Below, in pieces: positions 16,923 through 23,303 of a stretch of DNA of 24,192 bases. The notes beneath the pieces are model-generated. The model saw only the letters and a program-made list of their open reading frames with translations, was not told the origin of the DNA and did no database searches. The position numbers and the translations under genes are program-made. The stretch covers positions 1-24,192 of the forward strand of contig CAHJWV010000087.1 in NCBI GenBank assembly GCA_903643055.1, read 5' to 3'. This stretch comes from Burkholderiales bacterium (GTDB taxonomy: Bacteria; Pseudomonadota; Gammaproteobacteria; Burkholderiales; Burkholderiaceae). How positions within the stretch are numbered: the stretch's first letter is position 1; each line of letters opens with the position of its first letter.

Positions 16923-17141
16923 ATGATGGACTTCTGGCAACTACTTCAGTGGCCCGCGATAGCGGTGACCTTGGTGGCACCCCAAAGTGAACGCGCTCCT
17001 GCTTGGGGCTTTTGGATATTCCTCGCAAGCAACGTCTTGTCGATCGCGTGGGGATGGCACTCGCAAGCGTGGGCACTGGTCGCGATGCAATTCAAGCTTG
17101 CGGCGATGATTGCTCGCGGCGCAGCGAAGAATGATGGCTGA
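16923..17141 (+). CDS. Small two-helix membrane protein
   Basis: This 72-residue inner-membrane protein resembles a conserved group of 70-80-residue proteins of unknown role. Two hydrophobic helices are evident: FWQLLQWPAIAVTLVA (residues 4-19) and WGFWIFLASNVLSIAWGW (28-45). A third amphipathic or membrane helix, WALVAMQFKLAAMIARGAAK, follows to the end. The WGFW...SNVLSIAWGWH pattern is the recognisable part. The segment between helices 1 and 2 (PQSERAPA) looks shorter than I expect for the family, so a small internal deletion is possible. Start is ATG 16923 or 16926; the Shine-Dalgarno is weak. It lies head-on to a DUF72 pseudogene that breaks off only about 14 bp beyond its stop. Confidence 0.6.
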   Translation: MMDFWQLLQWPAIAVTLVAPQSERAPAWGFWIFLASNVLSIAWGWHSQAWALVAMQFKLAAMIARGAAKNDG

Positions 17142-17154
17142 CGCTTTATTGCCC

Positions 17155-17505
17155 AAAGGCCACCGGCCTTCGCAAGAAATTTCTTCAACGGTTCGCGTGC
17201 ACCTTGCAGCGTACTTTCATCGTTGATGGCCTTCGGAAGCTTCACCGCGAAGCGGAAGCCTCGGGTGTGCTGCGTGCCTATCGCTAATAACCCTGACGCG
17301 GATGCGGGCGGTAAAACGAAGAATTCATCTCAACGCAATCCATCTCGATGGCATAGCGTTCGAGGTGAATTCCTTCCGTTGCAAAGTGGGCCGCATTCGA
17401 ACCGGGAATCGACCAGCCTTCCGTGCCGATGAACGAGCCCATTGAAGCGCTTGATAGAGCGACGGGAGCCGCCGGGCGCGAATGCGCCCTTGTGCCGGCG
17501 CTCAT
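17155..17505 (-). pseudogene. Broken DUF72 (YecE-like) gene, N-terminal part only
   Basis: The start ATG 17505 overlaps the stop of the small upstream gene as ATGA. The protein begins as a normal DUF72 protein: GTEGWSIPGSN, HLERYAIEMDCVEMNSSFYR, PHPRQGY. The family continues with YERWA, but here TAG (17284-17286) stands where GAG (Glu) is expected and TAG (17278-17280) where TGG (Trp) is expected. A single base is missing near 17258, after which the frame shifts to FRFAVKLPKAINDESTLQGA and EPLKKFLAKAGGLW. Homology stops at about 17155, so roughly the last 60% of the usual 250-300 residues is gone. Two nonsense codons, a frameshift and a truncation make loss of function certain. Confidence 0.88.
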
Positions 17506-17714
17506 GACTTCTCGATCTTCTGCGGGCTCTTTGGGGCCGTCGGGATCGTCTGACGCTTGTTGCCCGCAGGCTCTGCCTTGGTAGCGGCATCATGCGGGCT
17601 TGACGGCTTGCTGGGCAACTCGGCAGGCGTAGCGCCGTCTGGGTTTGCCGATGTCTTGGGGCCGCTCAGAGAATCATGGCTACCGGGGGAATGAACACTG
17701 CGCCGGGTCGGCAT
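17502..17714 (-). CDS. Small disordered protein upstream of the DUF72 pseudogene
   Basis: This 70-residue protein is rich in Pro, Ser, Lys and Ala with no hydrophobic core (PTRRSVHSPGSHDSLSGP, then ANPDGATPAELPSKPSSPHD, ending SPQKIEKS). It is presumably disordered. ATG 17714 has AAAGGA five to ten bases upstream, and the stop overlaps the DUF72 start as ATGA, as in a real operon. I do not recognise a named family. Its role is unknown; linkage to SDR, DUF72 and alcohol dehydrogenase genes suggests a stress-related locus. It may be a relic now that its partner gene is dead. Confidence 0.55.
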   Translation of the reverse strand: MPTRRSVHSPGSHDSLSGPKTSANPDGATPAELPSKPSSPHDAATKAEPAGNKRQTIPTAPKSPQKIEKS

Positions 17715-17764
17715 GTTCGATCCTTTCGTTACTGACGTTCAACTTAGGTAATCTTCAGATCCCA

Positions 17765-18115
17765 TCAACGGGTCAGATGAGACTGCACTTGGGGAGGAAC
17801 TTGGGGAGGCGCATGCGTCTGGGCGTTGGCGCGCTCGTTCGTCGTCTGTGTCTTGGAGGTGTTTACCTCGTGGCGATGCTGGCTGCCGGTCGGGTCTGCG
17901 ATCTGCATTGGCTGACCATCGCTCCAGCCATCGGCACCCGGGTCAATCAGCGGGGCGATCAGGTCTTGGCGATCGGCTTTCTTGCGCGCGCTTTGGATGG
18001 CGAAGCGCCGGTCACGGGCGGTCACCATCGGGAGGTCGGCCTGCCCGTCTGCCGTAAATCCCATCATCAGCTGTGGCACGCCGAGCGGCAGCGTTTGGTC
18101 CAGGTCGGTGTGCCA
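17765..18115 (-). other. Open frame that could be the tail of a broken gene
   Basis: On the minus strand a frame begins exactly where the alcohol dehydrogenase similarity stops. It reads protein-like ([18 protein letters not shown], then [34 protein letters not shown]) before turning into low-complexity sequence and a stop at 17765. It has no start of its own and no family I recognise. It may be the C-terminal end of a second gene joined to the dehydrogenase fragment by deletion, or a chance open frame. The opposite strand is also open across most of it. Confidence 0.3.
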
Positions 18116-18245
18116 CGTGCAGATCGGAGCCGCAGATGGCGGTTGCCGTCACGCGCAGGATGATGTCGTCATTCTGCGTGATCACCGGGTCGGGCACGGT
18201 GGCCACCCGCACGTCCTTGGAGCCGTGGTAGGTCAATGCTCTCAT
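18112..18245 (-). pseudogene. Zinc-dependent alcohol dehydrogenase, N-terminal fragment
   Basis: From ATG 18245 the frame reads [20 protein letters not shown], then [19 protein letters not shown]. This is the N-terminus of a zinc-dependent (glutathione-independent formaldehyde/threonine-type) alcohol dehydrogenase, including the catalytic zinc-binding cysteine in CGSDLH. Full proteins have about 380-400 residues and continue with GHEFMG. Here similarity ends after about 44 residues and the frame closes at 18012. The remainder has been deleted or replaced. The fragment cannot fold or act. Confidence 0.82.
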
Positions 18246-18313
18246 GCAGAACTTCTGGGGAAGGTCATCAATGGGCGCGGGCGTCCGCTGAAATCACGCG
18301 TCGGCAACGTGAG

Positions 18314-18835
18314 TCAATTCGTCGCTTTCGCCACCTTCGCGCGCAGCGCCTGGGCCATCTCGAGGTGGCGTTTCAAGCCGGGCAAAGTCTTTTGGGCCCA
18401 GGCTTTGACGTCCAGATCTTTGGCGTCTTTCGAAGCTTCTTCGAAGAGCTTGATGGTGTCTTCATGGGCCTTCACGCCAAAGGTCTCCAAGTACCTGGCA
18501 TCGAACTGATCGTCGCTGCCCGCGTTCAGTGCTTTCAACTCGGTCTTTTGTTTCGATGTGGGCTCGGCAGGCAAGTCGACATGCTTGGCGCCCGCCAGTG
18601 ACTTGAGTTCATCGGCCACTTTTGTATGCTCGGTGAGCATGGTCTGGGCGAAGATTTTCACCTCATGCGCTTTCGCCTTGGTGGCAGCCAGCTTCGCCGC
18701 ATTGATTTCGGTGATTCCCGCAGTGGCTGCGTCTTTCATGAAGTCCGCATCGGAACGCGCCTGGGCGTTAAGGGACAAGGCGCTCAGCGCCAGCGGCAGC
18801 AGGGCAAGGGAGATAAGCGACAGGGAACGGTTCAT
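18314..18835 (-). CDS. DUF4142 domain secreted protein
   Basis: This 173-residue protein has a signal peptide (MNRSLSLISLALLPLALSALSLNAQA, cleavage near AQA-RS) and one DUF4142 domain, a ferritin-like helical bundle. Hallmarks are DADFMKDAATAGITEINAAK, VKIFAQTMLTEHTKVADELK, FDARYLETFGVKAHEDTIKL and the C-terminal AQKTLPGLKRHLEMAQAL. ATG 18835 has AAAGGAAA upstream; the frame extends further but without support. DUF4142 proteins are periplasmic or outer-membrane associated and often found in stress loci; their biochemical role is not settled. It is divergent from the PQQ-type dehydrogenase fusion, with a shared 289-bp intergenic region, so co-regulation is possible. Confidence 0.9.
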   Translation of the reverse strand: MNRSLSLISLALLPLALSALSLNAQARSDADFMKDAATAGITEINAAKLAATKAKAHEVKIFAQTMLTEHTKVADELKSLAGAKHVDLPAEPTSKQKTELKALNAGSDDQFDARYLETFGVKAHEDTIKLFEEASKDAKDLDVKAWAQKTLPGLKRHLEMAQALRAKVAKATN

Positions 18836-19124
18836 GGGATTTCCTTTCGTCAATTCAGCAAAGGGTGAATCAAAACCGCCGTCGGCTGCTTGAATAGACA
18901 AGTGCGGGGTGAAGACGTGCAAGCAAGGGCGTGCCGGCCACTGTAGGAAGCTGACCCACATGCGAATGTCAGCCGACACCTAACGTTTCGGAGGAGGGTA
19001 TGGCGCGCACGGCCTGCGTTGAACTCCGACAAACGCATCAGACAAAACCTACAAGGGCCGCTGAAGCGGCTTTCTACCATGCCGCTCTCGTGTGGCCCGT
19101 GCCTCACCTCATTGGAAGGAACCC
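18836..19124. promoter_or_regulatory. Divergent intergenic region, promoters for the DUF4142 and dehydrogenase-fusion genes
   Basis: These 289 bp separate two divergent exported-protein genes and so should contain both promoters. I see ribosome sites at both ends (AAAGGAAA on the minus strand, GGAAGGA at 19114-19120 on the plus strand). I see no -35/-10 pair or operator strong enough to name. Confidence 0.45.
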
Positions 19125-20936
19125 ATGAAGACACCATCGGTCTTGGCTCTATTGATCGTTGCTACCACGTCGGTCACGTTGGCCCATGCCCAACAGGGCG
19201 ACGGCACCCGCGCCTCGGCAACTGTGCACACCTTCAAGCCCGCCAAGGTGGCCGCCACCCCGGCCCGTGTCTCTCAGTTGAAGGCGCCTGCCGGCTTCAC
19301 CGTGTCTGTTTTTGCAGATGAATTGAAGAACGCCCGGATCATTGCCATCGGACCTCAAAACAGGGTTTATGTCAGCCGGCGCGAGCAAGGCGATGTCGTC
19401 TTGCTGCAAGACGCCAATGGCGATGGCCGCGCCGATGCGCCGCCCGAAGTGGTGGCCAATCGTTCAGGCGCCCATGGCATCGCCGTGCATGACGGCAAGT
19501 TCTACCTCGTCACCGTCAAGCAGTTGTTCGCAGCCGATGTGCAGCCTGACGGCCACCTGGGGCCATTGAAGATGCTGATCAGCGATCTGCCCGATGGCGG
19601 CCAGCATGCCAACCGTACCCTCGCCTTTGGCCCGGACGGCATGATTTATCTCAGCGTGGGCTCGACCTGCAATGCCTGCAATGAAGACAACCCGGAGAGC
19701 GCAACGCTGCTGCGCATTTCGCCGGATGGCAAGCACCGCAGCATCTTCGCCACCGGCTTGCGCAACACGATCGGCTTTGACTGGTACCCGGTCACCGGCG
19801 AGCTGTGGGGCATGGACCATGGCATCGACTTTTTGGGCAACGATATCCAACCTGAAGAGTTGAACAAGCTGGAGCGGGGCAAGCGCTACGGTTGGCCGCA
19901 CATCTGGGGCGCCGATGGCATCAACCCGCAATCCACACCGCCCGGCGAGATCAGCAAGGCGCAATGGAAGGCCTTGAGCACGCCGATGGTGCTGGGCTAC
20001 ACCGCGCATGCGGCGCCAATGCAGATGCTGTTCTATCGCGGCAGCTCATTTCCATCGGATTACGTCAACGATGCGTTCGTCACGATGCGCGGCTCGTGGA
20101 ACCGAGAGCCGGCGTCGGGCTACGAGATCGTTCGGGTCCGCTACACGAATGGCAAGCCGGTCGCATTCGAGCCCTTCGTCACTGGCTTCCTGACCGATGA
20201 CGGAACCACCCACATCGCCCGGCCGGTCGGCCTGGCAGCGACGGCCGATGGGTCCTTGCTGATGGCCGACGATGCCAATGGCGTGATCTACCGCGTGGCG
20301 TACACGGATCCTGCTCCGCGCGCCAATGACACAGTGAGCGCGCCACCGCGCCGCGATGCACCGGCCGGCCCGATGAAGGCGCAGGCTGAAAAGGGATCGG
20401 GCGTGCCGCTGGCGATGGAGCGCAGTGACACAGAAGCGAAAACAGAAGCGAAAGCCAGCCTGCGCGTGGCCTCAGCGAATTTCGCGCCCGACACCCTGCT
20501 CGACAAGCGACACAGCGAATATGCCGACGGCGTGTCGCCTTCGTTGACCTGGTCGACCGTTGCTGGCGCGAAGTCCTATGTGTTGATCGTCGAAGACCCG
20601 GACTCGCGGCCCGTCACGCCCTTCGTGCACTGGCTGGCCTGGAACATTCCGCAGACCTTTGTGCCTGAAGGCTTGCAAAAGACACAACGCCTGACGCTGC
20701 CTGAAGGTTTTCTGCAAGGCAAGAACAGCGCGGGATCGACTGGCTACACCGGGCCGAAGCCGCCCGTGGGCGACCCGCCGCATCACTACCACTTCCAGGT
20801 GTTTGCGATCGACAGCCTGTTGAGCGTGCCCCCCGGTGCCGACCGCGACGAGGTGCTTGCCGCGATGCGCGGCCATGTGCTGGCCAAGGGCGAATTGGTC
20901 GGGCTGTATCAGCAGTTGCAGGAGCCGCTGAAATAG
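19125..20936 (+). CDS. Exported fusion: PQQ-dependent sugar (sorbosone-type) dehydrogenase + YbhB/YbcL (PEBP) domain
   Basis: This 603-residue protein has a signal peptide (MKTPSVLALLIVATTSVTLAHAQ). The first domain (about 50-395) is a six-bladed propeller of the soluble glucose/sorbosone dehydrogenase class: GFTVSVFADELKNARIIAIG, VANRSGAHGIAVHDGKFYLV, VGSTCNACNEDNPESATLLR, TGLRNTIGFDWYPVTGELWG and ERGKRYGWPHIWG. A charged, low-complexity linker (about 400-447) leads to a complete phosphatidylethanolamine-binding domain (448-600) with IVEDPDSRPVTPFVHWLAWN and the ligand-site segment GYTGPKPPVGDPPHHYHFQV. ATG 19125 has GGAAGGA upstream. The dehydrogenase part should oxidise an aldose or aldehyde in the periplasm with PQQ. 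The role of the PEBP part is unknown. These two domains are usually separate proteins. Confidence 0.9.
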   Translation: MKTPSVLALLIVATTSVTLAHAQQGDGTRASATVHTFKPAKVAATPARVSQLKAPAGFTVSVFADELKNARIIAIGPQNRVYVSRREQGDVVLLQDANGDGRADAPPEVVANRSGAHGIAVHDGKFYLVTVKQLFAADVQPDGHLGPLKMLISDLPDGGQHANRTLAFGPDGMIYLSVGSTCNACNEDNPESATLLRISPDGKHRSIFATGLRNTIGFDWYPVTGELWGMDHGIDFLGNDIQPEELNKLERGKRYGWPHIWGADGINPQSTPPGEISKAQWKALSTPMVLGYTAHAAPMQMLFYRGSSFPSDYVNDAFVTMRGSWNREPASGYEIVRVRYTNGKPVAFEPFVTGFLTDDGTTHIARPVGLAATADGSLLMADDANGVIYRVAYTDPAPRANDTVSAPPRRDAPAGPMKAQAEKGSGVPLAMERSDTEAKTEAKASLRVASANFAPDTLLDKRHSEYADGVSPSLTWSTVAGAKSYVLIVEDPDSRPVTPFVHWLAWNIPQTFVPEGLQKTQRLTLPEGFLQGKNSAGSTGYTGPKPPVGDPPHHYHFQVFAIDSLLSVPPGADRDEVLAAMRGHVLAKGELVGLYQQLQEPLK

Positions 20937-20954
20937 CTTGATGAGTGGAGCTGA

Positions 20955-20979
20955 TGTAAGCCATTTCGACGGGCTTGCA
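20955..20979. terminator. Hairpin between convergent genes
   Basis: TGTAAGCC and GGCTTGCA form an 8-bp stem with one G-T pair and a 9-base loop, lying between the stop of the dehydrogenase fusion (20936) and the stop of the convergent kinase remnant (20980). Position fits a bidirectional terminator, but there is no clear T-run. Confidence 0.35.
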
Positions 20980-21507
20980 TTAGCGCCTGAAACGGAAAGC
21001 GAAGGTGGTTGCACTTTCTTCATCGGACGCCACCTCCACGATTCCGTCGTGAGCTTTGGCAACTGCGCGAACAATGAACAAACTTAATCCGACGCTGCGG
21101 ATAGAGGAACTGTCATCTCCACTGCGCACCATGGGCTCGAAGATCCCGGCTTGTTTATCAGCCGGAATTGGATTTCCGAAGTTGTGCACCGACAGCGAGA
21201 CGTGTTCTTCGCCGACAGCCGATGTGATGGTGACCGCTCGGCCAGCGTCGCCATACGCCATCGCACTTCCAATCAAATTCCCTATCAGCTGCGCCACGCG
21301 ATCAACGGCTGCGGCGACCTGTCCAGAACCAACTTTTTGTTGTTCAAACACGTCTTCGCAAAAGGCGAGTGACAGCTCTTCGATGCCCCCGTCCCCCTGT
21401 CCACCGCTTCGTGTTCTTCCGAACCACCCGTCGACTTGATGAGATAACCGTGGAACGTTGAGCATGTTCCGAGTGGAAGACGTAGCCGAGTTGTCGACAC
21501 AGCTCAA
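20980..21507 (-). pseudogene. Histidine-kinase HATPase domain remnant
   Basis: About the last 110 residues match the ATP-binding domain of a sensor histidine kinase: RVAQLIGNLIGSAMAYGD (N-box), SLSVHNFGNPIPADK (G1 region), VGLSLFIVRAVAKAHDG (G2 region) and a final TTFAFRFRR strand. Key positions are off consensus: the second Asn of the N-box is Ser, and the G2 GLGLGL motif reads VGLSLF. The preceding 60 or so residues do not resemble a dimerisation domain with its H-box, and sensor and membrane parts are absent. It is therefore a degenerate C-terminal fragment, closed by TAA at 20980. A free-standing anti-sigma-like ATPase is a less likely alternative. Confidence 0.65.
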
Positions 21508-21515
21508 GCGTCCGC

Positions 21516-21842
21516 CTAATTGTGAAAATCATCTTCTCGTTGATGCCTGACAGCACCGACGATGACACTTTCTCCAACGATTTCGAAAAGCACGACATAA
21601 CCCGTGCTACCAAACGGAATGATCAACTCGCGCGACCTCGAATTGCCCAGGGAGGCTTTGCGACACGAGTATGGCGACCAAGAGAGCCGCGCGAGTCCAT
21701 CTCGAATCGAGTCCAGCGCCCGCTGCGGCGTTTCCCAGTCTGGAGTTTGGCTCTGCAGCTCGCGCTCAATAGAGAAGTTCTCGAGACGTTGCAGGTCCTC
21801 GAGAGCCTCCTGCAGCACCACAACCTTGAAGACGGGGGTCAC
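21516..21842 (-). CDS. RelE/ParE-family toxin
   Basis: This 108-residue cytoplasmic protein is the toxin of a type II toxin-antitoxin pair. The fold signature is visible: an N-terminal strand and helices (FKVVVLQEALEDLQRLENF), then the late strands SRELIIPFGSTGYVVLFEI and VIVGAVRHQREDDF, typical of ParE-like members of the superfamily. The start is GTG 21842, overlapping the antitoxin stop as GTGA (21839-21842), the usual antitoxin-first translational coupling. Length is normal for the family and the frame is intact. ParE toxins inhibit gyrase and RelE toxins cleave ribosome-bound mRNA; which applies here cannot be told from sequence. It lies next to the decayed kinase gene, a common mobile TA setting. 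Confidence 0.87.
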   Translation of the reverse strand: MTPVFKVVVLQEALEDLQRLENFSIERELQSQTPDWETPQRALDSIRDGLARLSWSPYSCRKASLGNSRSRELIIPFGSTGYVVLFEIVGESVIVGAVRHQREDDFHN

Positions 21843-22123
21843 GAGCCAGCAGGGCGCGATGAACGGCGTTTGGCCGTCTCCAATTTTGCTTGCAGCGAGT
21901 TCATCGCCTCGTCAACCGACAGCCCGCCACCCTCCACCTTCCATCGCGCAATGGCCGCTTCGCCTCGACTGACGAATTCGGACTGTGCACGACGCCAAGC
22001 GGCTGCAGCAACTACAGCCTCTTCGATAAATTCGGTCAGCGACTCGCCTTCGCGCAATACAGCCTCAACCTCAGCACGAACGCGAGGTTCGACGCGAATG
22101 GGTGGAAAGGTGGCAGATCTCAT
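21839..22123 (-). CDS. Ribbon-helix-helix antitoxin (YlcI/YnfO-like)
   Basis: This 94-residue partner of the ParE-type toxin has an N-terminal ribbon-helix-helix (about 1-45): strand ATFPPIRVEP, helix RVRAEVEAVLREG, then ESLTEFIEEAVVAAAAWRRA. A helical C-terminal part (SVDEAMNSLQAKLETAKRR) probably wraps the toxin. ATG 22123 gives the family-like MRSATFPPIRVEP start; the frame is open upstream but without similarity. It probably neutralises the toxin and represses its own promoter; a candidate operator lies 11 bp upstream of the start (22134-22153). The pair looks intact and functional. Confidence 0.83.
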   Translation of the reverse strand: MRSATFPPIRVEPRVRAEVEAVLREGESLTEFIEEAVVAAAAWRRAQSEFVSRGEAAIARWKVEGGGLSVDEAMNSLQAKLETAKRRSSRPAGS

Positions 22124-22133
22124 TGGCTTGGAT

Positions 22134-22153
22134 TGTATAGCAACTGTGATACA
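22134..22153 (-). promoter_or_regulatory. Candidate TA operator/promoter
   Basis: TGTAT and ATACA form an inverted repeat with a 10-base spacer, just upstream of the antitoxin start. On the minus strand the segment includes GCTATACAAT, which contains a TATACA-like -10 hexamer. Binding by the ribbon-helix-helix antitoxin is inference. Confidence 0.35.
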
Positions 22154-22159
22154 TGAGTA

Positions 22160-22616
22160 ACTGGAACTCCTGCCACTGCAGCCGGGGATTTCACGCGAAC
22201 ACGCTGGGACAGTTCCTCGGTACTTCGCCGATCCGCAAGTCCCGCGCATCGATAGGGAGCAGACGCAATGAGTTCTCGTTTCCACCGCCGCGGTTCTTGA
22301 TCACCGAGATGCCTTGGGAATATGTCTTCCCGCTTCGAAGAAACGCAGCAAAAGCACGCTGTCGGACAGATGGCTCACGTTCAAGTCTGGCGTGGCGACC
22401 GAGGCAACGAGGGCAATGTGAGGCCTGACTCGTCAAGAACTCGTCTGTCTCAATTTGCACGTCAAAAGTTTGGATGCTTCGGGATGTCCGCCCTACAGCG
22501 GGCATCCTTCCCTACTGCAGGCCTCTTAAATGCCTACAGCCAATGGCGCTCGTAGATGACTCGGGCGGCAATCTCACCGGGCTAAGTTAACGCCATCACT
22601 TTCTTCTGCCCTCGCC
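22160..22616. other. Gene-free stretch before the N-hydroxylase-like gene
   Basis: No coding sequence with recognisable similarity was found; a 104-codon minus-strand frame has no family I know. A hairpin lies at 22482-22507. The promoter of the downstream two-gene cassette should be at the right end, but the start codon at 22617 has no clear Shine-Dalgarno. Confidence 0.45.
22482..22507. repeat. 10-bp stem-loop
   Basis: GGATGTCCGC and GCGGGCATCC pair over 10 bp with one G-T wobble around a 6-base loop (CCTACA), about 110 bp upstream of the cassette. It could be a terminator insulating the cassette or a protein-binding site. No T-run follows. Confidence 0.4.
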
Positions 22617-23303
22617 ATGCATACGCCTCATTCAATTTCCGTCGATCCGCCTAAAGCACACGCCGCTCAAACAGACTTCATTGACTTTGTGATGGCCCCC
22701 ACGTTTCCCTGCGTCGGTGCTCGATCCGCGGTAAACCGCAAGCGCATGCGGTTTGCGACTCTGCCAGCGCTAGCGGCCACCGACACGGTTCAACCTTTGT
22801 TGACTGCCATCTATGCCTTTCTCGACGAATTCAAAGACCCGGGTATTGATCCGGTGACGTTCATCGCTTCGTTTGATTCGTCCGCAACCAGCGAAGAAGC
22901 ATTCGAACGCGCGATGTGGCAGCAGCTTCAACAACTTCACGAGTCGGATCGAGATCAGTTCGAATGGGACTCAACTGTGAGCTCCGATCCAAACGATCCG
23001 CACTTCTCGTTCAGTTTAGGAGGTCGGGGGATGTTCGTTGTCGGTCTTCATCCCATGGCGTCACGCATCGCTCGACGTGCACCACGGGACACGCTTGTGT
23101 TCAATCTGCATGGCCAGTTTGAGCAACTGCGTAAGACAGGAAAGTACGCAAGCATGCAGAGAGCTATTCGCAACCGAGACATGGCTTTGCAGGGAAGCAT
23201 CAATCCCGTATTGGCCCGTTTTGGAGAGGCCTCGGAAGCTTTACAGTATTCAGGTCGTGCGTCTCCTTCGAAGTGCCCTTTTCACATGGGAGTCAAGACG
23301 TGA
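22617..23303 (+). CDS. YqcI/YcgG-family protein, candidate heme-dependent guanidino N-hydroxylase (GntA/DcsA-like)
   Basis: This 228-residue cytoplasmic protein is of the YqcI/YcgG family. Landmarks are FPCVGARSAVNRKRMRF (30-46), DPNDPHFSFSLGGRGMFVVG (124-143), LHPMASRIARRAP (144-156), VFNLHGQFEQLR (161-172), the RNRD...QGSINPVLARFGE segment and CPF near the end (220-222). Family members include DcsA (arginine N-hydroxylation in D-cycloserine synthesis) and GntA (guanitoxin pathway), heme-dependent N-hydroxylases acting on guanidino groups. The substrate here is unknown. It lacks the high GC of the left-hand genes, which suggests transfer. Its stop overlaps the start of the DUF1989 gene as GTGA, so the two are translated together. 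Family call firm; activity inferred. Confidence 0.85.
   Translation: MHTPHSISVDPPKAHAAQTDFIDFVMAPTFPCVGARSAVNRKRMRFATLPALAATDTVQPLLTAIYAFLDEFKDPGIDPVTFIASFDSSATSEEAFERAMWQQLQQLHESDRDQFEWDSTVSSDPNDPHFSFSLGGRGMFVVGLHPMASRIARRAPRDTLVFNLHGQFEQLRKTGKYASMQRAIRNRDMALQGSINPVLARFGEASEALQYSGRASPSKCPFHMGVKT

Noticed and set aside
17645..18163. Plus-strand open frame of 172 codons
   Set aside because: It overlaps the alcohol dehydrogenase fragment and the small gene on the other strand and has no recognisable domain.
22160..22616. Possible integron attC site or attachment site before the low-GC cassette
   Set aside because: The core-site pattern of attC (RYYYAAC ... GTTRRRY in the right spacing) is not present, and no integrase or direct repeat flanks the cassette.
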